A stretch of DNA of 59,268 nucleotides from an uncultured Lachnospiraceae bacterium (GCA_910578175.1 CAJTPF010000009.1:43790-103057); one strand, 5' to 3'. Positions 8,662-18,258 are shown, counted from the first letter of the stretch. Notes: generated by a model from the letters alone, not told the origin. Numbers and translations are program-made.

Positions 8662-11199
8662 TTGACACACATTGGTGCTATTATGAGCGAATTACTGTAT
8701 GGAATGATGAACTGGCCGGTCATTGAGGGAATTGAATATACGGATATCGATAATCCATCGGATGTTCTGGGACAGACCGTGACAGAGCATGGGGTATTGA
8801 TACAGGCATTTCTTCCGGATGCGGACAAAGCTGAAGTAAAAACCGGAGGAAAGTATTATGAAATGCAGAAAATGGATGAAGCAGGCTTTTATGCGGTGCT
8901 GATCGATGGGAAAAAGGCGTTGGATTATAAACTGGCCGTCACATACGGAGAAGAAAAGATTGAACGCTATGATGCCTATGCATTTGAGCCGGATCTTCCG
9001 ATGAAGGAAATCAGAAAGTTTAATGCCGGCATCGGTTATGATGCATATACAGTTCTGGGAGCTCATCCGATGAAGATTAACGGGGTAGAAGGTGTGAGAT
9101 TTGCCGTATGGGCGCCATATGCGGTTCGTGTCAGTGTGGTGGGGGATTTTAATCATTGGGACGGAAGGCTTCACCAGATGAACAGGGTGGAGGATACGGG
9201 TATTTTTACGATCTTTGTACCAGAAGCCGGCGTCGGTTCTTTATATAAATATGAAATAAAGAAAAAGGGCGGAGAAAATCTTTTAAAAACGGATCCTTAT
9301 GCGTTTGCCATGGAACAGCAGCCGGGAGATGCATCGGTCGTATCGGCTGCAATGGAGTCCGGATATCAGTGGAATGATAAGGATTGGATGACGAAACGCG
9401 GAAAACAGGATGTTTCTTCCATGCCTCTGAATATTTATGAGATTCATCTCGGCAATTTTGCAAAAGACGGAATTATTCAGTATGAGCAGGCAGCCAGGGA
9501 TATTGCGGATTATGTGAAACAGATGAAATATACGCATATTCAGCTTATGCCGCTTTCGGAATATACAAACGAAGCTTCTCTGGGATATGAAACCACTAAC
9601 TTTTATGCTCCCACAGCCAGATACGGAAATGCGGAAGGACTGATGGCATTTGTGGATTATATGCATACCCGGGGGATCGGTGTGATCTTTGACTTTACAC
9701 CGTATCAGTTTGCATCGGATGAGAGCGGGATGAAATGTTTCGACGGTTCCGGTCTCTATGAACATATGGACCCGAAGAAAGGAATCAATCCGAGAACAGG
9801 AACTTATATGTTTAACTACGCCAGACCGGAGGTTACCAGCTATCTGATCGGAAATGCATTTATGTGGATCCGGAAGTATCATGCGGATGGTTTGAAAATG
9901 GCAAAAGTAGCTGCCATGCTGTATCTGGATTATGACAGAAAACCGGGAGAGTGGATACCGAATATTTATGGTGGAAATGAAAATCTGGAAGCTATTGAGT
10001 TTATCAAGCATTTTAATTCCATTATCCACAAAGTGGAAAAAGGTGTGATAACCATTGCCGAAGATAATTCGGGTTATCCGAAGATGACAGGTATTGTAGA
10101 TGAGGATTGTCTGGGATTTGATCTAAAATGGAATGAAGAGTGGAGAAAAGATTTCCTGAATTATCTTGCAGTTCCGCCATATCTTCGTGAAAGTCATTAT
10201 AATGAATTATCTTTAAGCATGATTTACCAGTATAGTGATGATTTTATAGTAGGATTCCCGAGTGTGGAATTTATTAACGGACAATCTTCACTGATCGGAA
10301 GAATGACCGGAGATACCGAAGAAAGAAAATATGCCGGTCTGAGGCTTGCCCTTGCCTATGCAATGGTACATCCGGGTAAAAAGATGCTGTTCATGGGACA
10401 GGATCTGGCGGAGTATGGTGAGTGGAAACCGGACGGACAGTTCAGTCCGGAACTGTCAGATACGGAAAAACACAAACAGATCAACGAATGTGTAAAGAAA
10501 TTAAATGATATTTATGTAAGTGAGCCGTCGCTCTATGAACTGGATGACGACAGTGAAGGCTTTGAATGGATTAATAATATATCTGCAAGAGAAAGTATTC
10601 TTACGTTTGTTCGAAAAGGAATTAATTATGATAAGAAAAATGTAAAAGAGGATGATATGCTTTTGATCGTCTGCAACTTTGATGCGGTAGACCGGAGCGA
10701 TTATAAGATCGGAGTACCAAAAAGAGGAAAATATAAGGAAATCTTTAATTCCGATAACGTTGCTTTCGGAGGCAGCGGATTTACCAATCCAAGACTAAAG
10801 CAATCCAAGACAGATGAATGTGACGGCAGGGAAGAATCCATTCGTATCAATGTTCCGGGGTTGAGTGTCGTAATATTAAAATTCTCCAGAGCGGATGAAA
10901 AACTGGCGGGAAACAAAGAGGCCAAGGCCAATGCGGCGAAAAAACAGACTGCTTCCAAGACGACGGCTAAAGACAAAAAGGGTTCCGGGATAAAGTCTGC
11001 GGATAAAAAAACAACGACAAAAAAGAAAGCAGCAACAGCGGTTGGGTTGAAGCCGGAACAGGCAGAAGTGAAACCGGCAGAGCAGAAGCCGGAAATCGTA
11101 AAGGCGGAACCAAAAAAAGAATCTAAAAAAACGGAAACGAAAAAAGAACCGAAAAAACCAGATATAAAGTCGAAACCAGAATCAAAAGAAATACAATAG
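8662..11199 (+). CDS. Glycogen branching enzyme-like protein with replaced catalytic residues and Lys-rich tail
   Basis: 845 residues from the TTG at 8662. The fold is that of GlgB: a CBM48-like module (FAVWAPYAVRVSVVGDFNHWD), a GH13 barrel (IYEIHLGNF, GYETTNFYAPTARYG) and a C-terminal beta domain. The active site is not intact. Where GlgB has DALRVDAV this protein has DGLKMAKV, so the nucleophile Asp becomes Ala414. Where GlgB has LSHDEVVHG it has FPSVEFING, so His and Asp become Ser534 and Val535. The VPGHF region reads TPYQF. Only the acid/base Glu467 (IAEDN) remains. Residues from about 752 form a Lys/Ala/Thr/Glu tail like histone H1. It probably binds glucans without branching them. ATG 8683 is an alternative start; neither has a good ribosome site. 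Confidence 0.88.
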   Translation: MTHIGAIMSELLYGMMNWPVIEGIEYTDIDNPSDVLGQTVTEHGVLIQAFLPDADKAEVKTGGKYYEMQKMDEAGFYAVLIDGKKALDYKLAVTYGEEKIERYDAYAFEPDLPMKEIRKFNAGIGYDAYTVLGAHPMKINGVEGVRFAVWAPYAVRVSVVGDFNHWDGRLHQMNRVEDTGIFTIFVPEAGVGSLYKYEIKKKGGENLLKTDPYAFAMEQQPGDASVVSAAMESGYQWNDKDWMTKRGKQDVSSMPLNIYEIHLGNFAKDGIIQYEQAARDIADYVKQMKYTHIQLMPLSEYTNEASLGYETTNFYAPTARYGNAEGLMAFVDYMHTRGIGVIFDFTPYQFASDESGMKCFDGSGLYEHMDPKKGINPRTGTYMFNYARPEVTSYLIGNAFMWIRKYHADGLKMAKVAAMLYLDYDRKPGEWIPNIYGGNENLEAIEFIKHFNSIIHKVEKGVITIAEDNSGYPKMTGIVDEDCLGFDLKWNEEWRKDFLNYLAVPPYLRESHYNELSLSMIYQYSDDFIVGFPSVEFINGQSSLIGRMTGDTEERKYAGLRLALAYAMVHPGKKMLFMGQDLAEYGEWKPDGQFSPELSDTEKHKQINECVKKLNDIYVSEPSLYELDDDSEGFEWINNISARESILTFVRKGINYDKKNVKEDDMLLIVCNFDAVDRSDYKIGVPKRGKYKEIFNSDNVAFGGSGFTNPRLKQSKTDECDGREESIRINVPGLSVVILKFSRADEKLAGNKEAKANAAKKQTASKTTAKDKKGSGIKSADKKTTTKKKAATAVGLKPEQAEVKPAEQKPEIVKAEPKKESKKTETKKEPKKPDIKSKPESKEIQ

Positions 11200-11218
11200 A
11201 AGAAAGGATATTATTCAG

Positions 11219-12157
11219 ATGATACTGGCGGATAGTATTTTAAAAACAACAGTCGCTATAGCAGAGGCTTCAGCGGACAGAACCACAGAGCCAGTCACAG
11301 AAGTCATCGGCGAGTCATTAAAGGAAACGGTTGAAAAGGCCAATCAGTTTTTAGACCATTTGGAAAATATGCTGCCTTCCATTATTAATTTTGGAATTAA
11401 CATTCTGATAGCCATTGTTATATTTGGTTTTGGGAAACTACTGATTCGGTGCTTATTGAAAATATGTAACAAGTTTTTTGATAAGGCCAATATGGAGGTC
11501 AGTGTAAAGAAATTTTTACTTTCACTGATCAAAACCATTTTATTTGTGATACTGTCCATTACCATATGCGGCCAGCTGGGAATAGAGACCACCTCTTTTA
11601 TAGCCGTTATCGGTTCGGCAGGTCTGGCTCTGGGTCTGGCGTTTCAGGGCAGTTTGTCCAATTTTGCCGGCGGTGTGCTGATTCTCCTTATGAAACCTTT
11701 TAAGGTAGGCGATTATATTTCGGAAAGCGGTTCCGGTATGGAAGGAACTGTCCAGCAGATTGACATCTGTTATACAACGCTGGTCACGCCAGATAACAAA
11801 AAAGTTGTAATTCCGAACGGAACACTGTCAAACAGCAGTCTTACCAACGCATCGGCTTTTGAAAAGAGACGGGTGGATATTGAAGCTGGTATCAGCTATT
11901 CCGCTGATATTTCAGAAGCAAAAGCGGAAATGGAAAATCTTGCAAAGAACCATGCTCTTGTATTAAAAGAGGAGGAAATATTTTCCTTTGTCAGCAATCT
12001 GGATTCCAGTCAGGTAACGCTGGGTCTGCGGGTATGGTGTCTGACATCCGATTACTGGAGCGTTAAGTTCGATCTGACGGAAGGGATTAAAAAGACCTTT
12101 GATGAAAAAGGAATTGAGATTCCTTTTGATCAGCTGGTAGTGCATTTGGAGAAGTAA
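11219..12157 (+). CDS. mscS: MscS-family small-conductance mechanosensitive channel
   Basis: 312 residues. After an N-terminal region come three hydrophobic helices (about 53-80, 97-118 and 125-160). The last is the Gly/Ala-rich pore helix (SAGLALGLAFQGSLSNFAGG), followed by the cytoplasmic beta domain (FKVGDYI, IDICYTTLVTPDNKKVVIPNG). The channel opens on hypo-osmotic shock to release solutes. The start ATG has an AAAGGA site ten bases upstream, and the gap to the branching-enzyme-like gene is only 19 bases, so they probably share a transcript. It ends at a bidirectional terminator. Confidence 0.92.
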   Translation: MILADSILKTTVAIAEASADRTTEPVTEVIGESLKETVEKANQFLDHLENMLPSIINFGINILIAIVIFGFGKLLIRCLLKICNKFFDKANMEVSVKKFLLSLIKTILFVILSITICGQLGIETTSFIAVIGSAGLALGLAFQGSLSNFAGGVLILLMKPFKVGDYISESGSGMEGTVQQIDICYTTLVTPDNKKVVIPNGTLSNSSLTNASAFEKRRVDIEAGISYSADISEAKAEMENLAKNHALVLKEEEIFSFVSNLDSSQVTLGLRVWCLTSDYWSVKFDLTEGIKKTFDEKGIEIPFDQLVVHLEK

Positions 12158-12161
12158 AAGA

Positions 12162-12205
12162 AAAGGGACAAGAGTAAGCAGGATTTCTGCCTCTTGTCCT
12201 TTTTT
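12162..12205. terminator. Bidirectional intrinsic terminator between mscS and argH
   Basis: GGACAAGAG (12166-12174) pairs with CTCTTGTCC (12191-12199), followed by TTTTTT and preceded by an A-rich stretch. It serves the convergent mscS (+) and argH (-) genes. Confidence 0.88.
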
Positions 12206-12206
12206 A

Positions 12207-13580
12207 TTACAGATTCAGGTATTCTTTGCAGTTTTCAATGACCCGGCTCATGGCTTCCTTACCGGGAGCTCCGATGGTCGTCCGTTTTTCCACACAGGTT
12301 TTCAGGCGGATGGCTTCATAGATATCTTCTTCAAATACGGGACTGATTGCCTGAAATTCTTTCAGTGACATATCATCCAGAGAAATATTTTTTTCTATAC
12401 AGAACAGTACGAGCTGCCCAACGATCCCATGGGCATCACGGAACGGTACGCCGTGATTCACCAGATAATCTGCTGCATCCGTGGCATTGGTAAATCCGTT
12501 TTTGGCACTGGTTTCCATTACCGATGAGTTAAATTTCATGGTATCTATCATTCCCGTAAACAAAGTTATACATCCTTTTACCGTGTCGATGGCATCAAAA
12601 GACAGTTCTTTATCTTCCTGCATATCTTTATTATATGCCAGAGGAATCCCTTTCATCGTGGTAAGCAGTGACATGAGGGCTCCGTATACGCGTCCTGTTT
12701 TACCACGTACCAGTTCTGCAATATCGGGATTCTTCTTTTGCGGCATGATACTGCTGCCGGTACTGTAAGAATCGTCAATTTCCACAAAACGGTATTCATT
12801 GGAATTCCAGATAATGATCTCCTCGCTGAACCGGCTTAAATGCATCATAATGGTAGATAAAGCCGAAAGCAGTTCGATCAGGTAATCCCTGTCCGATACG
12901 GAATCCATGCTGTTTAGTGTCGGACCGTCAAATTCCAGAAGGGAAGCGGTATAATCCCTGTCCAGCGGATAAGTGGTACCGGCAAGTGCGCCGGAACCCA
13001 GCGGGCAGAGATTCATTCTGGATCGGATGTCACAAATCCGGCTCCGGTCCCGGCGGAACATTTCAAAATAAGCACCGAAGTGGTGTGCAAGAGTAATGGG
13101 CTGCGCTTTTTGTAAATGGGTAAATCCCGGCATATATGTTTCCAAATGTTCTTCCATGACTTTTAAAATGGAAGTAAGAAGATTTTTCAGTAAACCGTCG
13201 ATTTCATCCAGTTCATCCCTGGTGTAAAGTTTCATGTCCAGCGCTACCTGGTCATTTCGGCTGCGACCTGTATGTAATCGTTTGCCGGCTTCTCCTACAC
13301 GCTCGATCAGGTTTTGTTCTATAAAACTGTGGATATCCTCAGATTCCGGGGAGAAATAAAGCGTTCCGTTTTCAATATCGGATAAGATACTTTCTAAACC
13401 TTTTATGATGGTATCACGGTCTGTTTCCGAGATGATCCCCTGTTTTGCCAGCATGGTAACATGGGCTATACTTCCCCGGATATCCTGTCTGTAAAATTTC
13501 TGGTCAAATGAAATAGATGCGTTAAAGTTATGAACTAACCGGTTGGTTTCTTTGGTGAAACGTCCGCCCCATAATTTCAT
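12207..13580 (-). CDS. argH: Argininosuccinate lyase
   Basis: 457 residues, full length. It catalyses argininosuccinate to arginine plus fumarate, the last step of arginine synthesis. The fumarase-superfamily signature GSSIMPQKKNPD lies at about residues 275-286, carrying the catalytic serine loop; TGRSRNDQVALD and the HLQKAQP stretch with its general-base His region are also present. No argG or other arginine gene is visible nearby. The gene stands alone, with its own promoter upstream and a shared terminator downstream. The ATG follows AGGAATTT, with AAAGG further upstream. Confidence 0.97.
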   Translation of the reverse strand: MKLWGGRFTKETNRLVHNFNASISFDQKFYRQDIRGSIAHVTMLAKQGIISETDRDTIIKGLESILSDIENGTLYFSPESEDIHSFIEQNLIERVGEAGKRLHTGRSRNDQVALDMKLYTRDELDEIDGLLKNLLTSILKVMEEHLETYMPGFTHLQKAQPITLAHHFGAYFEMFRRDRSRICDIRSRMNLCPLGSGALAGTTYPLDRDYTASLLEFDGPTLNSMDSVSDRDYLIELLSALSTIMMHLSRFSEEIIIWNSNEYRFVEIDDSYSTGSSIMPQKKNPDIAELVRGKTGRVYGALMSLLTTMKGIPLAYNKDMQEDKELSFDAIDTVKGCITLFTGMIDTMKFNSSVMETSAKNGFTNATDAADYLVNHGVPFRDAHGIVGQLVLFCIEKNISLDDMSLKEFQAISPVFEEDIYEAIRLKTCVEKRTTIGAPGKEAMSRVIENCKEYLNL

Positions 13581-13655
13581 AATAAATTCCTGCCTTTCCT
13601 GTATGGTATCTGATTGTTATAGATTTTTTTTAAACGCGATAATAAATCATGGTCG

Positions 13656-13683
13656 ATTATAACATAATTAAAAGAATTGTAAA
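13656..13683 (-). promoter_or_regulatory. Promoter of argH
   Basis: Minus strand: TTTACA, 16 bases ending in ATGT, TATAAT. A perfect -10 with a TG one base upstream. No ARG box could be recognised by eye. Confidence 0.65.
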
Positions 13684-13735
13684 AGTGTTTTGTACCATTA
13701 TAAATAATACGATAGTCAGGGAATGATGTCTTTTT

Positions 13736-13759
13736 CTTTCAACCTGTATATGCTATAAT
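13736..13759 (+). promoter_or_regulatory. Extended -10 promoter of the dUTPase gene
   Basis: TGC-TATAAT at 13751-13759 is an extended -10; the -35 region is poor (TTTTTC-like near 13731). The start of transcription would be near 13766, about 70 bases before the gene. Confidence 0.5.
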
Positions 13760-13837
13760 TGGGAAGGCTTAAAAAGTTGTATAAAACTGTGAAACGCATT
13801 GATACAGAATGGAGGCTTCACGATCATAACATATTAA

Positions 13838-14296
13838 ATGGAAAGGAATAATATAAAAAGTATGAAAAAAATAATGATTCAATATTTAAGTGATGAAATA
13901 GAACGACTGAGGTACATAGACGGAAAGTCCGACTGGATCGATCTGAGGTCTGCAGAACATGTGGAAATGAAAAAAGGAGAGTTTAAATTAATTCATCTTG
14001 GCATAGCAATGCAGCTTCCGGACGGATATGAAGCGCATATTGCACCGCGGAGCAGCACATATAAGAATTTCGGAATCATACAGGCAAATTCCGTGGGAGT
14101 TGTGGACGAGAGTTACTGCGGACCCCGGGACTGGTTTTATTTTCCGGCGATTGCCATGCGGGATACGGTAATAGAGGTAAATGACCGGATCTGTCAGTTC
14201 CGGATCATGGAACACCAGCCGAAGATAGAGTTTGAGGAAGTGGAAGCGCTGAAAGGTGAAAACAGGGGAGGGATCGGAAGTACCGGAAAACAGTGA
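13838..14296 (+). CDS. dut: dUTP diphosphatase (trimeric type)
   Basis: 152 residues. Trimeric dUTPase motifs appear in order: a first motif with DLRS, PRSST (motif 2), GVVDESYCG (motif 3, with the expected Asp), RICQFRI (motif 4), and the C-terminal P-loop-like arm RGGIGSTG (motif 5). The enzyme converts dUTP to dUMP, keeping uracil out of DNA. The stretch AMRDTVIEV is typical of clostridial members. The start is uncertain: ATG 13838 has no close ribosome site, while AAAGGA at 13840 would serve ATG 13862 at a long spacing. The protein loses nothing important with the later start. Confidence 0.85.
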   Translation: MERNNIKSMKKIMIQYLSDEIERLRYIDGKSDWIDLRSAEHVEMKKGEFKLIHLGIAMQLPDGYEAHIAPRSSTYKNFGIIQANSVGVVDESYCGPRDWFYFPAIAMRDTVIEVNDRICQFRIMEHQPKIEFEEVEALKGENRGGIGSTGKQ

Positions 14297-14372
14297 GAGT
14301 TTAATTTATATAAGTGAAAAAGGAAATCTTTATAAGAAGATAATAAATTTTTTTAAAAATTCAAAATAGATA

Positions 14373-14401
14373 TTGACAAATTGATTTAGGAGTGCTATTT
14401 T
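14373..14401 (+). promoter_or_regulatory. Sigma-A promoter of the hrcA-grpE-dnaK-dnaJ operon
   Basis: TTGACA (14373-14378), 17 bases, TATTTT (14396-14401). The predicted start, near 14408, lies just before the CIRCE operator. Confidence 0.85.
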
Positions 14402-14413
14402 ATGTAATAGAAA

Positions 14414-14440
14414 TTAGCACTCTTTCAAGGTGAGTGCTAA
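14414..14440 (+). promoter_or_regulatory. CIRCE operator (HrcA binding site)
   Basis: TTAGCACTC, nine bases, GAGTGCTAA: a perfect match to the CIRCE consensus. HrcA binds it and, helped by GroEL, represses the heat-shock operon until stress. It lies in the 5' untranslated region just after the start site. Confidence 0.98.
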
Positions 14441-14504
14441 CAAAAAATCTAAGTATGAAACCATCAGACTCATGTTTGGGACATCAGAGAAAGGAAAGGT
14501 GTGC

Positions 14505-15560
14505 ATGGAACTTGATGATAGAAAACTTAAAATATTAAAGGCTATTATTCAAAATTACCTTGAAACAGGAGAACCTGTAGGTTCCAGAACAATTTCCAAG
14601 GACACTGATCTGAAACTGAGTTCCGCAACGATCCGGAATGAAATGTCTGATTTGGAAGAAATGGGCTATATCTTACAGCCCCATACATCAGCAGGACGGA
14701 TACCGTCTGATAAAGGATATCGTTTATATGTGGATGATATGATGGAACAGAAGATGTCTGAACTGAATGAGAAAGAAAAAGGCCTGGAAGACATGAAGGA
14801 TTTTCTGGTGGAAAAGGTGGAAAAGGTGGAAGAACTTCTGCAGAATACGGCGAAGCTTCTTGCAAACAATACAAATTATGCAACTATGATCAGTGCACCA
14901 AGACTGAGCAATTCCAAAAAACTGAAATTTATTCAATTGTCCATGCTGGAAGAAGATAAACTGTTATGTGTGGTTGTATTGGAAGGAAATATCATCCGAA
15001 ACCGGATCATTCCGTTGAGAGAAGAAATTGATAACGAGATACTGCTGAAGCTGAATATTCTGTTTAACAGCAGTCTGAACGGGCTGACACTGGAAGATAT
15101 GAATATCGGTATCATATCAAATATGACAGGCCAGGCAATGGAGCAGATGGAACTGGTAAGAGATATCATTGATGCGGTTGGATTAGCGCTGGCGGGTGAT
15201 GAAGAATTAAAAATATATACCAGCGGGGCTACCAATATATTCAAATATCCGGAGCTCAGTGATAATACCAAAGCCCGGGAGATTATCAGTACATTTGAAG
15301 AGAAAAAAATGCTTACGGATCTGGTTATTGATACTATGGAACATTCAGAAGGCAATGGAATACAGGTATATATTGGAAATGAAACTCCGGTTCAGACGAT
15401 GAAAGATTGCAGCGTCGTTACTGCCACTTATGAAATTGAAGAAGGGGTCCAGGGAACGATCGGTATAATCGGTCCGAAGCGGATGGATTATGAAAAAGTA
15501 GTGGAAACACTGAAGACTGTAAAAACACAACTGGATGAAGCATTTAAAAAACAAAATTAA
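14505..15560 (+). CDS. hrcA: Heat-inducible transcription repressor HrcA
   Basis: 351 residues from ATG 14505, chosen because GAAAGGAAAGG precedes it and HrcA proteins begin with a MELDDRKLKIL-like sequence. The frame is open back to GTG 14430, but that codon lies inside the CIRCE operator. A winged-helix DNA-binding N-terminus (SRTISKDTDLKLSSATIRNEMSDLEEMGY, with hallmark ATIRNEM) is followed by the GAF-like dimerisation domain. First gene of the operon it represses, by binding CIRCE 65 bases upstream. Confidence 0.97.
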   Translation: MELDDRKLKILKAIIQNYLETGEPVGSRTISKDTDLKLSSATIRNEMSDLEEMGYILQPHTSAGRIPSDKGYRLYVDDMMEQKMSELNEKEKGLEDMKDFLVEKVEKVEELLQNTAKLLANNTNYATMISAPRLSNSKKLKFIQLSMLEEDKLLCVVVLEGNIIRNRIIPLREEIDNEILLKLNILFNSSLNGLTLEDMNIGIISNMTGQAMEQMELVRDIIDAVGLALAGDEELKIYTSGATNIFKYPELSDNTKAREIISTFEEKKMLTDLVIDTMEHSEGNGIQVYIGNETPVQTMKDCSVVTATYEIEEGVQGTIGIIGPKRMDYEKVVETLKTVKTQLDEAFKKQN

Positions 15561-15618
15561 AGAATTGTTGAGATTTGCAGTCATAACATACAGATAGAAT
15601 GGAAAGGTGGTAAAGATA

Positions 15619-16263
15619 TTGGCAGATAGTAAAATGAATGAGAATCAAGAGATTGAAGAAACTATGAAGAATGAAGGACCGGTAGATCAGGAGTCAGAAA
15701 CCGAAGCAGACGGATCGAATGAAGGATCCGGAGATATGCAGGAGGATATGGAAGAAGCAGACGGAAAGACAGCTGATTCCAAAGAAGCTGAGAAAAAAGG
15801 ATTCTTTAAAAAAGATAAGAAAAAAGATAAAAAAGATGAACTGATCGAGGAGCTGACGGATAAATATAAGAGAACCTTTGCCGAGTTTGATAATTTCCGT
15901 AAACGTACCGAAAAAGAAAAGGCTTCCATGTATGAGATCGGAGCGAAAGATATTATTAGAAAGATACTGCCGGTTGTAGATAATTTTGAAAGAGGATTTA
16001 AAGTTGTTTCGGAAGAGGAAAAGAATACACCGTTTGCAGAAGGGATGGATAAGATTTATAAACAGCTTCTCACTACATTAAATGACTGTGGTGTCAGTGA
16101 GATTGAAGCGGAGGGCAAAGAATTTGATCCGAATCTCCATAATGCGGTTATGCATATTGAAGATGAAGCTTATGGGGATAATGAAGTGATCGAGGTACTT
16201 CAAAAGGGATATATGTATAAAGAATCCGTAGTACGTCATAGTATGGTTAAGGTGGCAAATTAA
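15619..16263 (+). CDS. grpE: Nucleotide exchange factor GrpE
   Basis: 214 residues from TTG 15619, preferred because AAAGGTGG lies eight bases upstream; GTG 15607 in the same frame overlaps that site. An acidic, disordered N-terminus (about 1-60), a Lys-rich patch, the long coiled-coil (about 75-135) and the C-terminal beta wing with the conserved GVSEIEAEGKEFDPNLHNAV are all present. GrpE makes DnaK release ADP. Second gene of the CIRCE operon, 58 bases after hrcA. Confidence 0.95.
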   Translation: MADSKMNENQEIEETMKNEGPVDQESETEADGSNEGSGDMQEDMEEADGKTADSKEAEKKGFFKKDKKKDKKDELIEELTDKYKRTFAEFDNFRKRTEKEKASMYEIGAKDIIRKILPVVDNFERGFKVVSEEEKNTPFAEGMDKIYKQLLTTLNDCGVSEIEAEGKEFDPNLHNAVMHIEDEAYGDNEVIEVLQKGYMYKESVVRHSMVKVAN

Positions 16264-16354
16264 AACCATATGATTTAAGATTTAAAACGATAGTTTCAAC
16301 CTGCCTGTCAGGATATATCAGGATAAAATTAAAATATTTAGGAGGACATTTATT

Positions 16355-18226
16355 ATGAGTAAGATTATAGGTATTGACTTAGGTACCACCAATTCATGTG
16401 TGGCAGTGATGGAAGGCGGAAAGCCAACAGTTATTGCGAATACGGAAGGATTAAGAACAACTCCTTCAATCGTGGCATTTACAAAATCCGGTGAAAGGCT
16501 GGTAGGTGACCCTGCAAAGCGTCAGGCAGTCAGAAATGCAGAAAATACGATATCATCGATCAAGAGACATATGGGTTCTGATTATAAAGTAACCATCGAT
16601 GATAAAAAATATTCTCCGCAGGAGATTTCCGCCATGGTACTCCAGAAGTTAAAGGCAGATGCGGAAAGTTATCTGGGAGAGACCGTAACAGAGGCGGTTA
16701 TCACGGTTCCTGCTTACTTTAATGATGCACAGAGACAGGCAACCAAAGATGCCGGTAAGATCGCAGGTCTGGATGTCAAGAGAATTATTAATGAGCCGAC
16801 GGCTGCCGCTCTTGCTTATGGACTGGATAATGAAAAAGAGCAAAAGATCATGGTTTATGATCTTGGAGGCGGTACGTTTGATGTATCCATTATTGAAATC
16901 GGCGACGGAGTAATTGAAGTTCTGGCAACAAACGGTGATACATTCTTAGGCGGCGATGATTTTGACCAGCATATCACGGATTATATGATAGCTGAATTTA
17001 AGAAAGCGGAAGGTGTAGACTTATCGACAGATAAGATGGCGTTACAGAGATTAAAGGAAGCAGCAGAGAAGGCAAAGAAGGAATTATCTTCTGCTGCCAG
17101 CACCAATATCAATCTTCCGTTTATTACGGCGGTCGATGGTGATCCGAAGCATTTCGACATGACCCTTACAAGGGCTAAGTTTGATGAATTGACCCATGAT
17201 CTGGTTGAAAGAACCGTTATTCCTGTGAACAACGCGTTAAAAGATGCAGGACTTAATATATCAGATATTGCAAAAGTATTATTAGTCGGCGGATCTACAC
17301 GTATCCCGGCTGTTCAGGAAAAAGTAAAGCAGTTAATCGGCAAAGAAGCAAGCAAGAGCCTGAATCCGGATGAATGTGTTGCGATAGGAGCTTCCGTTCA
17401 GGGCGGTAAATTAGCCGGGGACGCAGGCGCCGGAGATATCCTGCTGCTGGATGTAACTCCGCTTTCCTTAAGTATTGAGACCATGGGCGGCGTAGCTACC
17501 AGACTGATCGAAAGAAATACTACGATACCGACCAGAAAGAGCCAGATATTCTCAACTGCTGCAGATAACCAGAGTGCAGTTGATATCAATGTTCTTCAGG
17601 GTGAAAGACAGTTTGCAAAAGATAACAAGAGTCTCGGACAGTTCCGTCTGGACGGAATACCTCCTGCAAGACGGGGCGTACCGCAGATTGAAGTTACATT
17701 CGATATCGATGCAAATGGTATCGTAAACGTATCGGCAAAAGATTTAGGTACCGGAAAAGAACAGCATATTACCATTACTGCAGGTTCCAACATGTCTGAT
17801 GCGGATATTGAGAAGGCAGTGAAGGAAGCTGCGGAATACGAAGCACAGGATAAGAAGCGCAAGGAAGCCATAGATGCGAGAAATGATGCGGATTCCATGG
17901 TATTCCAGACACAGAAAGCGTTAGATGAAGCAGGCGATAAGTTAGATCCGGGTGAAAAAGCATCGGTTGAAGCAGATCTGAATGCATTAAAGGAACTTGT
18001 GGAAAAGACCAGTCCGGAAGATATGACTGAGGCTCAGGTAGCGGATCTTAAGGCGGCGCAGGAAAAATTAATGACAGGTGCCCAGACCTTATTTGCTAAA
18101 ATGTATGAGCAGACACAGGGAGCAGGAGGCGCAGGTCCGGATATGGGCGGAGCCGACATGGGCGGTAGTCAGCAGGATAATTCATACGGCGACGATGTAG
18201 TAGACGGTGATTATAAAGAAGTTTAA
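16355..18226 (+). CDS. dnaK: Chaperone DnaK (Hsp70)
   Basis: 623 residues with the three Hsp70 signatures: IGIDLGTTNSCVAV at the N-terminus, VYDLGGGTFDVSII near residue 170, and VLLVGGSTRIPAVQ near 310. The substrate domain (about 360-500) and helical lid follow, with a Gly/Asp-rich tail ending DDVVDGDYKEV. It folds and protects client proteins in an ATP cycle driven by DnaJ and GrpE. TAGGAGG lies before the ATG. Third gene of the CIRCE operon. Confidence 0.98.
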   Translation: MSKIIGIDLGTTNSCVAVMEGGKPTVIANTEGLRTTPSIVAFTKSGERLVGDPAKRQAVRNAENTISSIKRHMGSDYKVTIDDKKYSPQEISAMVLQKLKADAESYLGETVTEAVITVPAYFNDAQRQATKDAGKIAGLDVKRIINEPTAAALAYGLDNEKEQKIMVYDLGGGTFDVSIIEIGDGVIEVLATNGDTFLGGDDFDQHITDYMIAEFKKAEGVDLSTDKMALQRLKEAAEKAKKELSSAASTNINLPFITAVDGDPKHFDMTLTRAKFDELTHDLVERTVIPVNNALKDAGLNISDIAKVLLVGGSTRIPAVQEKVKQLIGKEASKSLNPDECVAIGASVQGGKLAGDAGAGDILLLDVTPLSLSIETMGGVATRLIERNTTIPTRKSQIFSTAADNQSAVDINVLQGERQFAKDNKSLGQFRLDGIPPARRGVPQIEVTFDIDANGIVNVSAKDLGTGKEQHITITAGSNMSDADIEKAVKEAAEYEAQDKKRKEAIDARNDADSMVFQTQKALDEAGDKLDPGEKASVEADLNALKELVEKTSPEDMTEAQVADLKAAQEKLMTGAQTLFAKMYEQTQGAGGAGPDMGGADMGGSQQDNSYGDDVVDGDYKEV

Positions 18227-18258
18227 TTAATAAAGCGTTTTATGGACTTTTAACAAGG

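Noticed and set aside
8662..8683. TTGACA at 8662 as a -35 box
   Set aside because: The only -10-like sequence is 11 bases away, too close, and a good promoter exists at 8513-8541.
14430..14504. Longer HrcA starting at GTG 14430
   Set aside because: The codon lies inside the CIRCE operator and the extra residues do not resemble HrcA; ATG 14505 has the ribosome site.
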